From assembly GCA_019915135.1 (NCBI GenBank), contig JAHLMK010000002.1:1798001-1862000 (forward strand): a stretch of DNA of 64,000 nucleotides. The letters are read 5' to 3'. Shown piece after piece: positions 11,358 to 20,844 of this stretch. Source of the DNA: Strobilurus pachycystidiatus. Lineage: Eukaryota; Basidiomycota; Agaricomycetes; Agaricales; Physalacriaceae. Each line of letters begins with the position of its first letter. Within the stretch, counting starts at the first letter, position 1. The translations under genes were made by a program, and so were the position numbers. Below the pieces are notes generated by a model, which was not told the DNA's origin, did no database searches, and was given only the letters and a program-made list of their open reading frames with translations.

Positions 11358-14132
11358 ATGGCGCAGGATGCGGTAATGACCGACCAGTCCCAGTCCGCTC
11401 TCAGCGCCGATTTTCAACAAAACATGAACCTGGGTACAAGCGAATTCGACGCACTCCTGGGGCAGCTCAAGGCGAACGGGCACCAGCCGAGCAAGTGGCG
11501 CAGACTGGTCGACCTTGCTCAGGGCACTGGGGAGACTGAGAAGATCAAGGCTGCTTTCGAGGCGCTCCTCGCGCAATATCCCAACACGGTCTGCATCTCA
11601 CAATTTTTTTCGCGGTACTAAGCTCACAATTGTGTAGGCGGCGGCGCAGATATCGTACATCGAGCATTACTTGAACCAGCCGCCGCCGTCAGCAGAGGCC
11701 GAGGAGCTGTTTAAGCGCTGGGTCAAGAGCGCGCCGTCCGTCGAACTGTTCCGCTTTTACTTGACGTACATTCGGTGCGCCTCTCTCTCAACATCTTTTA
11801 CTCACTGTTTCACCGCTGTGGAATAGCCGTATACACGCAGACCCAACGCGCCGGGACCCGACCAAGAGGGAAATTATCCGCAAGGCGTACGAATTCGCGC
11901 TTAACCCGCCACACGGCATCGGTCAAGACAAGGACAGCGGTGACATCTGGCTTGACTACATTCAGTTTCTCAGTGAGACGGAAACAACGACGACATGGGA
12001 CTCGCAGCAAAACATGGACGCCCTCCGCAAAGTGTACCACCGCGCTGTGCAAATTCCGCTTGACAACGTCGAGCGCATCTGGTCCGACCTCGAGGCGTTC
12101 GAAACCAAGCTCAACCGCATCACCGCCAAAAAGTTCATGGCCGACCTCACTCCCGCCCATATGCAGGCGCGCACCACCTACAGACAGCTGATGATCCATG
12201 TGAATGGCCTGTACCCGCCAGCTGTGGGGACACCTGAGCTGTATCTTCCCACGCCCCCGACCTTCAATCTCGAAGACCGCACGCTTGTCGGCAAGTGGAA
12301 GGCATACCTCAAGTGGGAGGAGGGCAACCCTCTCGAGATCGAAGAGAAGGATCGCGCATTCCTGATCCTAAGACTGCAGACTGTGTATAGGAAGGCAGTT
12401 GTCAGAATGCGATATTATTCTGAGATATGGTTAGTTTGTGCGTGTTCACTGAGGTCGTGCTTATCAGGCTTTCCGGTAGGTTTATGGCGTATTTGTGGAC
12501 AAAAAGTGTGGGCAAGACGGAAGAAGCTATGTCAATACTTCGCAATGGCCGTGAAGCGAATCCGCTGAGGTATCTCCCTCTATCCTCTATCCGTTTTCTT
12601 TTTCAAATAAACCTCTACTAGCCATCTCTTGACGTACGCACTTGTGGACTCTCTTGAATTCGCAAAGCAATACCCAGAAGTCGAGACAATCTTCGACGAA
12701 TTCATCAAACGCCTGCAGGCGGACCTGGAAGATACGGAAGAGCGCGTGAAAGTTGCCAGCACGTCCAAACCTCTAGATGACAACGCCATGGACACGAGAA
12801 ATGCGACGCCTTCGCAGGATACTGATCCCAGCAAACTGCCACCCCCCAATGACCCAGAACTAAACGAGAAGCGCCAAGAGTTCACGTTAGTGTACGTCAA
12901 TTACATGCGCTTTGTCAAACGGACGAAGGGTGTCGCCGAGTCAAGACCAATCTTCAAGCGCGCCAGGTTTGACAGGTTCATTACGTGGCATGTGTACGAG
13001 GCCGCCGCCATGCTGGAGTACCACTGCAGTGAAGACAAGAAGATCCCCGCAAATATCTTTGCGAGTGCGTACTCCAAGTTTGGAAACGATGTCGAGTTTG
13101 TGTCGCGATACATGCAGTACTTGTTCTCGGTCGATGATGAGCAGAGTACGTCTTCCGTTTATCCTTTACAGCTGAGCAACACTCACCTAACGACACTCCC
13201 ATAGATGCGCGTGCGGTATTCGAAGCCTCCACGAAGACCTTTACACCCGATGTGGCCCGGCCGATTTGGGAGCGCTGGGCGAAATACGAATTCCAATTTG
13301 GAGACCAGGAAGCCTCATTAAAACTTGAGAGGCGGATGGCGGAGGTGTACCCAAGCGACCCGCCCATCAAGCGCTTCGCGATGCGCCACATGCATCTCGG
13401 AGTGGACGCGATCGCGGCGCGGGATATCGGCTTCGCGGTGGTGAGGAAGAACACGGGGAGTAGTGGGCTCGCAAGGCAGGATACGGTGCAGAGCCTCACG
13501 CCGACTCAAACACAGAACCAGGGCCAGGGACAGACAAACGGGCATGGGGGTGGGGGTGGGATGAAGCGGCCGCCGTCGCCTGAGCATCGCGTGAAGCGGG
13601 AGGAGCACATCAATAAGCGGCTAAGGGCGAATTCGCCTACGCGGGACAGGGATAGTAGGTGGAGTGAGCCGCGCGGGAGACGGTACAGCCCTCCGCCGCG
13701 TCGGGATCGGGATCGGGACAGGGAGGAGTCAAATAATCCGAAGACCGTAGCGCTCCCCGGTGTGCTGCACTGGTTCCAGAGCCAGCTGCCGCCTGCGGCT
13801 GGGTTTGACGGTAGGTTCATTCACCTGAAGTCTCTCGTGGTGTCTGACGGTTTCTCAGGTCCCATATTCCGCACGGACGACCTAATGAACTTGTTCCGTG
13901 GTGCGGTGATTCCCAGTAGTAGTGTTGGTGGAAGTGGAAGTGGAAGTGGTACCAATATGCCGAGGTCGCCGCCGCCACCACCACAGAGGGCAGGTTCGTC
14001 ACTTTCCCTTTTTCTTTTCTTCCAATCGAATCGAGATCTCTAATCGGAGTTACAGGTGGACGTCCGCCACCGGATTACAGTCCGTATCAAGGACCCGGAG
14101 GAGGGAGGGGAGGAGGGGGACGCAGATATTGA
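11358..14132 (+). CDS. RNA14: mRNA 3'-end processing protein Rna14 / CstF-77
   Basis: Eight exons encode a protein of about 810 residues. Rna14/CstF-77 is the HAT-repeat scaffold of the cleavage and polyadenylation factor CF IA/CstF in the nucleus. The sequence shows successive helical HAT-type units, with aromatic-rich segments such as SYIEHYL, IWLDYIQFL, WKAYLKWEE, IWFMAYLW and PIWERWAKYEFQFG. A charged, low-complexity C-terminal part follows (13,500-13,740), then LPPAAGFDGPIFRTDDLMNL, which resembles the conserved C-terminal region that binds partner subunits. A Gly/Arg tail ends the protein. The start at 11358 (MAQDAVMTD) was chosen because it precedes the first conserved helix and no better ATG is near. 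Confidence 0.93.
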
Positions 14133-14749
14133 TATTACTAGATCTTATCTGAACTCTTGTCAATGATGCTTTACTAATCTGTCGCAAGTATCTTGTCGTA
14201 CTAACTCGTATTGGCACATGCCAGTTGTATCCTCATAATTATAGTCTTTTGCTCTTGCGACAACTGAGTCCACTGTGCATCAACTTGATCAAGAGCCTCC
14301 GTCGAGGATTGAGGTCTAAGTATCACCGACGATCGTTGCTGATTGATCCCTTAGATTCGTCTTCAAGCTGGATGCTGGATCGCGTTGAGCATTGAGCTGC
14401 TTCTTTTTCTTTTTGAGGTGGCTTGTGAGTGCGGATGAAGCAATGAGATCGTTTTTCTGAGTCCTGCCCAATAGCCCAAGCGTTCAACTTGATGGACGCT
14501 TACACCGTTCCCTGTCTGGCTGTACCTGAACTACGATGAATTCTTCGGTATGCTTGGGAGGCTAAGTAGAGTCATCCGATGAGCGCATACCACACCCAAA
14601 CTCTTGCTTTTTGCGCTCCGAGTTCAAGTTAACATGAGCATTGAATATTGAGCAACGGGCTTGTGACGCTGCGGACAAACGGACCGGTAAATTGATGAGC
14701 TAATGAGAGGTCGTCGTGACACGTTAGTTCTTAACCACGTTCTACCACA
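14133..14749. other. Intergenic region between RNA14 and USE1
   Basis: This 617-base gap lies between genes on the same strand. It has AT-richer composition than the coding flanks and no open frame worth reporting. It likely contains the RNA14 3' UTR and the USE1 promoter. Confidence 0.4.
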
Positions 14750-15693
14750 ATGAACAGAGCGACACACGACGAGATCAACCTTGCGCGCCTTGTCCGTCGG
14801 CTGGAGAAGTCGGCCGCTGACCCGAGCTGGTCGACTGAAGATGAGGACGACGGCAGGAAATGGCTGAAAGCAATTGACATGCTGCAGGTAAATACGCGAA
14901 TTACAGTATTGATCAACATGCTTAACGGACGTGTCAGAAAGTGAAGTACGCACGGTCGCTGCTCAAGAACGTCGAACTGTACGACTTTGAGCCTACTCCG
15001 TCTGTCGATGCCTTGCTTCCACTATTTGTATTCATACGTCTTTCAGGGCTACTGCGAAACGATATCATGACTTTCGGATAACACTCAACACAGTCGAAAC
15101 ACTTGCAAAGGATGTGGAAAAGGCATGTCGGAAGTATCCTTGACGGCAAGCCCTTTAATTCTGCTCCGCAGCGCCTCGAACCCCAGCCTATACTGCCCGA
15201 GCCAATACTACCATCTCTCCCCATCCCGGAAGAGTCGAAGCCTACTCCAGAGCCAGCAACACGGCCAGAATTATCCCCCGCACCCACATCTGACAATCTT
15301 CTGCTCTCACCCGCCGACCCTTCGCATCTCCCGATGCCTACTTTGATACCGCCCTCTGCTCCAACGGCTGCCGCTAAGGCGTCAGGTATCTCCCCGCAAT
15401 TCCTCCACAACACCAACGCGCTACACGACGAGCTTTCCGGTCAACTGGAGCAGATGGCTGCACAGCTCCTGCGAAACGCGCGCCACTTCAACGATGCGCT
15501 TGCGAAGGACCAGGCTGTCGTCGAAGACACAGGATTGAAGCTCGAGAGCAACTTTGACGTGGCGAAGAAGGAGCGCATTCGCCTTAGGGATCATAGAGGC
15601 AAGAGTGGGATGACGACGTGCTGGGTGATCTATGTCGTCGTTGGTGTCACAATACTCTTTATGCTGATGGTGATGCTTATTCGTATAACATGA
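14750..15693 (+). CDS. USE1: Use1-like SNARE (ER-Golgi retrograde fusion)
   Basis: Use1 is the SNARE on ER membranes that accepts COPI vesicles returning from the Golgi. The four-exon model (14750-14887, 14938-14999, 15047-15113, 15172-15693) gives 262 residues. N-terminal segments LARLVRRLEKSA and KVKYARSLLKNVE match the family helix. After a Pro-rich linker comes the SNARE helix (DELSGQLEQMAAQLLRNARH through LESNFDVAKKERIRL), with Asp where many SNAREs have Gln. A C-terminal membrane anchor (CWVIYVVVGVTILFMLMVML) follows. The third intron uses a weak GTGGAA donor, the only choice that keeps frame. The last part of exon 4 was copied by the downstream duplication. Confidence 0.88.
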
Positions 15694-16562
15694 GCGCTTG
15701 TTGTGGTCTACCCAGCTTTCTACTCGTCCAATGGTTGACATGAACCACGATAGAACTGCCCTGCAATGACTGCTGTGTGGTTGCTAGCTCCCTGTCTTGA
15801 CTCCGTGATTCCCAGGTTGTCCCGAAGCTGTTCTGAAAACCCGGTCACGCGTCGTGAAGAGAATGGACACCGTTTCGCAACTTGGAATGACTTGTCATTG
15901 CGCACCGATTTGACTACGCTTCGATGGCTCTCGGCTCGTGACTGGTGACTCGTTGCTTTGATGACAGCCTTCCAAGTTCTGGATACGCGTCCTGTGGAGA
16001 ATGGAAGACTTTACGCGAACGATTCTATGGCATTGCGCACTTGCACCAAACTGGAGAATCATTTCCTTGAAATCTAGGGCAAGCGTCTGGACCATGTTTA
16101 TCTCTGCTATCGCAGGGCTGTTGCCGGCACATACACTCTTGATGCATATCGGTGCGACGGCTTATCCGTGTCTTCAATTGCTGACGTCCACGGTAACAAC
16201 GCAACGCGTAAGCGTTCATTAGGCCACGTCGCCTTGCAATATTCTGACTACTCAATTACTCGACAGCTTTCACGTTTGACTCCCCGCTCTGAAAGGTTAG
16301 CCTGTTAGCAACGATCCTGTTTTGATCTTTGTCGCCAACGATCATGCTGTGGCTGAAGTGGCGCAACGTTTGATGCTCAGCTTTTCGTCTCGACTAGGTC
16401 ATGCATATATGCTTGGAGCAGTATAAGATCCCAAATTCTGCTGAGGAAAGGCATCGAGCTGGTCTCTTTCGCCAATCAACCCCACATTCACTAGTCTCTT
16501 CGGGCAGGTCCCGTCAACCACCACATCACACCCACTCCTCCCTCCTTAATTCAGTGACCACA
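15694..16562 (+). promoter_or_regulatory. Promoter region of secreted kinase-like gene A
   Basis: The 869 bases upstream of gene A have an aligned counterpart upstream of gene B. Conserved elements include three ACGCGT hexamers (15847, 15985, 16204), a block ending in gatgctcagctttt, atgcatat at 16401, and a TATA-like gtataag at 16421 about 140 bases before the start codon. The first two ACGCGT sites lie in an imperfect internal repeat that also contains gagaatgga and cattgcgcac. ACGCGT is the core bound by MBF-type cell-cycle factors in yeasts; use here is an inference. Confidence 0.5.
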
Positions 16563-17700
16563 ATGTTTGGCCTCAGTCGCTCCTACGTGTTTCTCGTCGT
16601 GGGCCTGGTCTCCAGCGTCGTCCTCGTCCAATCACAGTAAGGCGGAATGGGCACTTCCACCTCGTTTACTGATCGTTCCCCGCAGTCCCACGCTCGTCGG
16701 CCGAGTGACCCAGCATCCCACCGATACGGAGGTCACTGTTAGCAAGGTCAAATACGAGTTGACTCCTCTGGAACAGCAAGGTGGTCGGTCCGCTGTCTAC
16801 AAGGTCAAGGGGTACAAGAACGACGAGTCGAAGCCCGCCATCATCAAGATCGTCTACACTGAATCAGAAGTCGAGAACGAGAACATGGAGGCTGAGATCA
16901 AGACCCTCAAGAAGGTTCGCCGTTTCTTTCCCCCGTGTTGGAGTAGGGATACTCATTGCAATTTAGAGCAGCATCAAGCAGCTGTGGGCCGACGACGCGG
17001 AGACGCTGAAAACCGTGAAGGTCGAGGTTTCAGGGAAGAGCCAAAAAGTCAAGCACAAGAAGTACGTCTTGATCCTGAAGGACATACACACGGGATACCC
17101 GACTGCAAGCTCCCCCAACCTCGCAACGTTGTCTGAATGGGCAGACGAGGACTCGTCATTCGATCTCTCGAAAGCCGTTCCTACGGTGCGCAATCTGGCT
17201 GTGAAGAAGGGCGAACAGATGGCAAACTCGGATGACATCGTGTACGGACCTCTTTTGCTTCCTTTATCCGAGTCCTGACCGTACGTAGATACCGCGACAT
17301 GCAACCCTCCAACATCTTCACCGACAAGAAGTTCAGCGTCGTGTACTTCATCGACTACGGCTTCCCTAACCTCGTCAACCTCAAAGGACTCAGCAGCGGA
17401 CAGAAGGCTATCAAGAAGGCCAATGCCATCAAGCAGATGAAGGAAAACGCAGACCAATACATTACCACCGCGCAGGTGAAGAAGCAGATGACGACTGGTG
17501 GGGAAGCGGCTGGTGGTGGAGAAGCGGCTGGTGGTGGAGAAGCGGCTGGTGGTGGTGAGGCGGCTGGTGGTGGTGAAAATACGACTGACAAGGGTAAGGG
17601 CAAGGACACGACTGGTGAGGATACAACGGGTAAGGGTAAAGGTAAAGATACGACTGGTGCTGGTGATAATACTGCTGGGGACGCAGCTGGCAATCAGTGA
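16563..17700 (+). CDS. Secreted protein-kinase-fold protein, copy A
   Basis: Four exons (16563-16636, 16686-16914, 16967-17241, 17289-17700) give 329 residues. Exon 1 encodes almost exactly a signal peptide (MFGLSRSYVFLVVGLV then SSVVLVQSQ-like end). The mature part shows kinase landmarks in order: Gly-rich loop QQGGRSAVYKVKG, lysine strand AIIKIVY, helix-C glutamate in MEAEIKTL, hinge-like YVLILKD, catalytic loop VYRDMQPSNIF and metal site FIDYGFP. Lys, Glu, Asp, Asn and the DFG-type Asp are all present. Tyr replaces His of HRD and Tyr replaces Phe of DFG. The C-lobe is short and ends in about four GEAAGG units and Lys/Gly/Thr-rich repeats. Activity, substrates and family name are unknown to me. 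Confidence 0.85.
17498..17576 (+). repeat. 18-bp coding minisatellite (GEAAGG units)
   Basis: About four tandem copies of an 18-base unit, each encoding Gly-Glu-Ala-Ala-Gly-Gly, lie in the last exon of gene A. Copy B of the gene has only about one and a half units at the same place, so the array changed length after the duplication. Confidence 0.85.
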
Positions 17701-17989
17701 TCGATACATACGTCTAGCTTACAATGTCGCTGCCTTCGTCAAAAGTGTGTAATCATGAAACTTCTCCCTGATTGGACTCGGAACCTTGTCTTTCGCAGTA
17801 GGACGAGTTGCTGTGAGTGTGTTAATTAGCTTTAGGTGAGTATCAAGTAGTAATGGACTTGATTTAGAATTGCCGCCGCTGCCGCGTCGCTCGGACGGTA
17901 GCTGCGTTCAGCCTTGTGCCTCTTGATGCACCTCGTTCAACGGTTCTCTGTATATATACATGCGCAGATCTCAGTATAGCATTTCGGTG

Positions 17990-18243
17990 TACTTGGAAGC
18001 CTTTCGGTTGTGCTGGTTCGAACAGTGCAGAGATAGAATGGAATGAAAGCACATGATACGCGAATGAAGAAGACAGTCAGCTACTTACTTTCTGGAAAGA
18101 CGGGAGTCAGCTTCAATCAACGAGGTTCAATGGTAGCAAATAACCTCCGCTGTTCTGAACGCAGATGAATTCGAACCAATCGAAGTGCTGCTGCACGGAC
18201 TCCAGTTCTGTCGCAGTGTTACTTAGAATGACTGATGTACGCC
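17990..18243 (-). pseudogene. Decayed 3' fragment of the Arl GTPase gene
   Basis: This segment aligns with the 3' part of the Arl gene and its downstream flank (about 20745-21019). It keeps recognisable pieces of the last exons but has indels that destroy the frame. The left limit is gradual. The right limit near 18243 corresponds to a point inside the last-but-one intron of the intact gene. It is the right end of duplication unit A. Confidence 0.8.
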
Positions 18244-18271
18244 CAGCGGGGTTCTCCGGCGGGGATTTATG

Positions 18272-18345
18272 CTGATTTATGCCGTCGTTGGTGTCACAAT
18301 ACTCTTCTTGCTGATAGTTGCTGATTATGCAGATGTTGACTGTTT
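18272..18345 (+). pseudogene. Truncated 3' fragment of USE1
   Basis: This short piece matches the end of the USE1 membrane-anchor exon (15624-15690), with substitutions and a changed stop region. It is the left end of duplication unit B and fixes the duplication junction to about 18244-18271, where a short G-rich stretch (cagcggggttctccggcggg) matches neither flank. Confidence 0.85.
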
Positions 18346-19238
18346 GTTCGTTTACAACTTGTCCAATAATGGATCATGGTTGACATGAACCACGATAGGA
18401 CTACCCTGCGATAACTGTTGTGTGGCTGTGAGCTGTCTCAATCTGTGATTCTCTGGTGGTTCTAAAGCTGTTTTAACTAGAGATCCGGATACGCGTCGTG
18501 AAGAGATTGGATCACGTTTCGCAAACTTGGAAATTTCTTGGCATTGCGACACGATTTGACTACCCTCCAATGGCTATCGGCTGGTGAGTGGAGACACACT
18601 GCTTTAATGAGAGTTTCGCTATCTTTGGACACGCGTCGTGTGGAGAAAGAATGACCTTCCGCCACCATTCTATGCAATCGGCATGTGCCAGTGCGCACCT
18701 GAACAAACTTCTGAGAGCCATTCCCTTATAATCTGGGGCAAGCGTCTGGACCATGTTTCTCTCTGCTATCGTAGGCCATTGTAGTTTATTGTAGGCGGAT
18801 ACTTCCAAAGTATTTTTGTGTCACGGCTTATCAGTGCCTTGCTGATATCCTCAGTGCCAACGCGACGCGTAAGCGCCCATCAGGCTAGGTCGCGTTGCAA
18901 TTTTATGACTACTCAAGTACTCGACGCTGGTACGTTTGTCCCCACTCCCCGAAAGATTGACCTCTTGGCAACGATCCTGTTTTGATCTTTGTCGCCAGCG
19001 AACAAATATGCTGTGTCTGAAGTGGCGCAACGTGTGATGCTCAGCTTTTTGTCTCGACTGGCTCATGCAAAATGAGTCATGCATATACGCTTGGTGCACT
19101 ATAAATCGCAAATTCTGCTGAGGAAAGGCATCGAGCTGGTCTCTTTCACATTTTACCCCACATCTACTCCTCTCTCCGGGCAGGTCTCGCAAACCACCAC
19201 ATCACACCAACTCCTCCCACCTTCATTCAATTGCCACA
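18346..19238 (+). promoter_or_regulatory. Promoter region of secreted kinase-like gene B
   Basis: This region aligns with the promoter of copy A despite many substitutions. Three ACGCGT hexamers are kept at 18491, 18631 and 18865. The gatgctcagctttt block and the atgcatat element are also kept, and a better TATA box (ctataaat at 19099) lies about 135 bases before the start codon. Persistence of the same three hexamers in both copies is the main reason to treat them as candidate sites. Confidence 0.5.
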
Positions 19239-20207
19239 ATGTTTGGCCTCAGCCGCTCCTACGCATTTCTCGTCGTGGGCTTGGTCTCTAGTGTCGTCCT
19301 CGTCCAGTCACAGTAAGGCGGAATGAGCACTTCTGGCACTTCGTTCACTGATCATTCCCCGCAGCCCCATGCTCGTCGGCCGAGTGACCCAGCATCCCAC
19401 CGATACGGAGGTCACCGTGAAGAAGGTGAAATACGAGTTGACCCCTTTAGAACAGCAAGGTGGTCGGTCCGCTGTCTACAGTGTCAAGGGCTACAAGAAC
19501 GAAGCGTCGAAGCCCGCCGTCATCAAGATCGTCTACACAGAATCCGAAGTGGAGAACGAGAACATGGAGGCTGAGATCAAGACGCTCGATAAGGTTCGCC
19601 GCTTCTTCGTATTTTCCCGTGTCGGAGGAGCGACACTCATTCCAACTCAGAGCAGTATCAAGCAGCTGTGGGCCTTCGACGTGGAGACGCTGAAAACCGT
19701 GACGGTTGTGGTTTCAGGGAAGAGCCAGAAAGTCAAGCACAACAAGTACATCCTGATCCTGAAAGACATCCACAAGGGATACCCGACTGCGAGCTCCCCC
19801 GCGCTCGCAACGCTGTCTGAGTGGGCAGACAAGGACCCGTCATTCGATCTCTCGAAAGCCGTTCCTGCAGTGCGCAAGTTGGCTGTGAAGAAGGGCGAAC
19901 AGATGGCCGATTCGGATGACCTCGTGTACGGATTACCTTTGCTTCCTTTATCCGAGTCCTGACCGTACGTAGATACCGCGACATGCAACCCTCCAACATC
20001 TTCACCGACAAGAAGTTTAGCGTCGTGTACTTCATCGACTATGGCTTCCCCAACCTCGTCAGCCTCAAGGGACTCAGCAGCGGCCAGAAGGCTATCAAGA
20101 AGGCCAATGCCATTAAGCAGATGAAGGAAAATGCAGACCAACACTTTACCATCGCGCAGGTTAAGAAGCAGATGAAGACCGGTGGGCAAGCGGCTGGTGG
20201 TGGGTAG
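19239..20207 (+). CDS. Secreted protein-kinase-fold protein, copy B
   Basis: This gene has the same four-exon structure as copy A, with identical lengths for exons 1-3 (19239-19312, 19365-19593, 19651-19925) and a shorter coding last exon (19973-20207), for 270 residues. The signal peptide and every kinase landmark of copy A are kept, including YRDMQPSN and DYG. Differences are mostly conservative. In the repeat tail a GAG codon has become TAG at 20205. The old frame continues through a Lys/Gly/Thr-rich tail to a TGA at 20273, so the tail was recently cut by a nonsense change while the domain stayed intact. Confidence 0.85.
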
Positions 20208-20844
20208 GCGGTTGGTGCTGGGGATGATACGACTGACAGGGGCAAGGGCAAGGATACGACTGGCAATCAGTGAACAATACGATATGTATTGCTTGCGATG
20301 TCGCTGCCTTCTCTCCTCTGAAGTCTGTAATCATGAAATGCAGCCCGTCTATCTGTCACTCGACAAGTTTCTGAGATCACCAATGCTGGTGCCATCAAGG
20401 TCCCATCCATGTTTTTCCGTCAGGCGGTCCTGGACGCGGTCTGCGCCACGGTCAACTTCGTCATAGCGATAGAGGAACTGAAGACCCACCGGCATTTGAT
20501 CTTGCTGCTCTGTGGTCCTCGCAGGAAGATGATGAGAGGAACGATGGGGACAACATCAAGTTCATGCGTTACTAGATTGGAAACCCGGCTCTAGTAGCGA
20601 AGACAGTGGTTCGCTGTCCTAGTTGTTCCCAAGGCCAATCAATTTGTGAGTCGACTCCCGGGCCTGTTCGTGAAAGTTAATTGACAGGTTGTGCGCCGTA
20701 GATGCACTAGAATGATCCCGAGATAACAGTTGAGGTGTACTTGGAAGCTTTTCGTTTAGGCTAGGCTGAACAGTGCTGGAGGGTGAATGGAATTGTCCGC
20801 GGCGCCATTGTCGAAAGCTACTGATACACGAATGATATGGACTA
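20208..20844. other. 3' region of gene B with copy-specific insertion
   Basis: The first 66 bases are the former tail of gene B, in frame to TGA at 20273. Bases roughly 20350-20690 have no counterpart in unit A. They hold a minus-strand open frame (20495-20349, 48 codons; MPVGLQFLYRYDEVD start) that I cannot assign. The remainder is shared flank upstream of the Arl 3' end. Confidence 0.4.

Larger units (their letters stand above)
15624..18243 (+). repeat. Segmental tandem duplication, unit A
   Basis: This unit begins inside the last exon of USE1, runs through secreted kinase-like gene A, and ends with a decayed copy of the 3' end of the Arl GTPase gene. Unit B (about 18272-21019) repeats the same order. 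Matching landmarks include cgtcgttggtgtcacaatac (15637 and 18283), ggttgacatgaaccacgata (15732 and 18378), gttttgatctttgtcgcc in both promoters, and ctgctgcacggactcca (18188 and 20951). The match covers coding, intron and intergenic sequence, so this is a DNA-level tandem duplication. Confidence 0.9.

Noticed and set aside
15694..16562. Considered a mobile element as the source of the duplicated sequence
   Set aside because: No terminal repeats, no transposase-like frame, and the repeated unit carries parts of two neighbouring genes in order, which points to tandem duplication.
17355..17709. Minus-strand Pro/Ala-rich frames of 112 and 248 codons across the kinase-like gene A
   Set aside because: They are the reverse reading of the Gly-rich repeat tail and conserved kinase-like exons; the plus-strand splicing model explains the sequence.
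18160..18185. Minus-strand GGTTCGAATTC resembling a tRNA B box
   Set aside because: It lies in the decayed Arl fragment, has no A box at the right distance and no cloverleaf.
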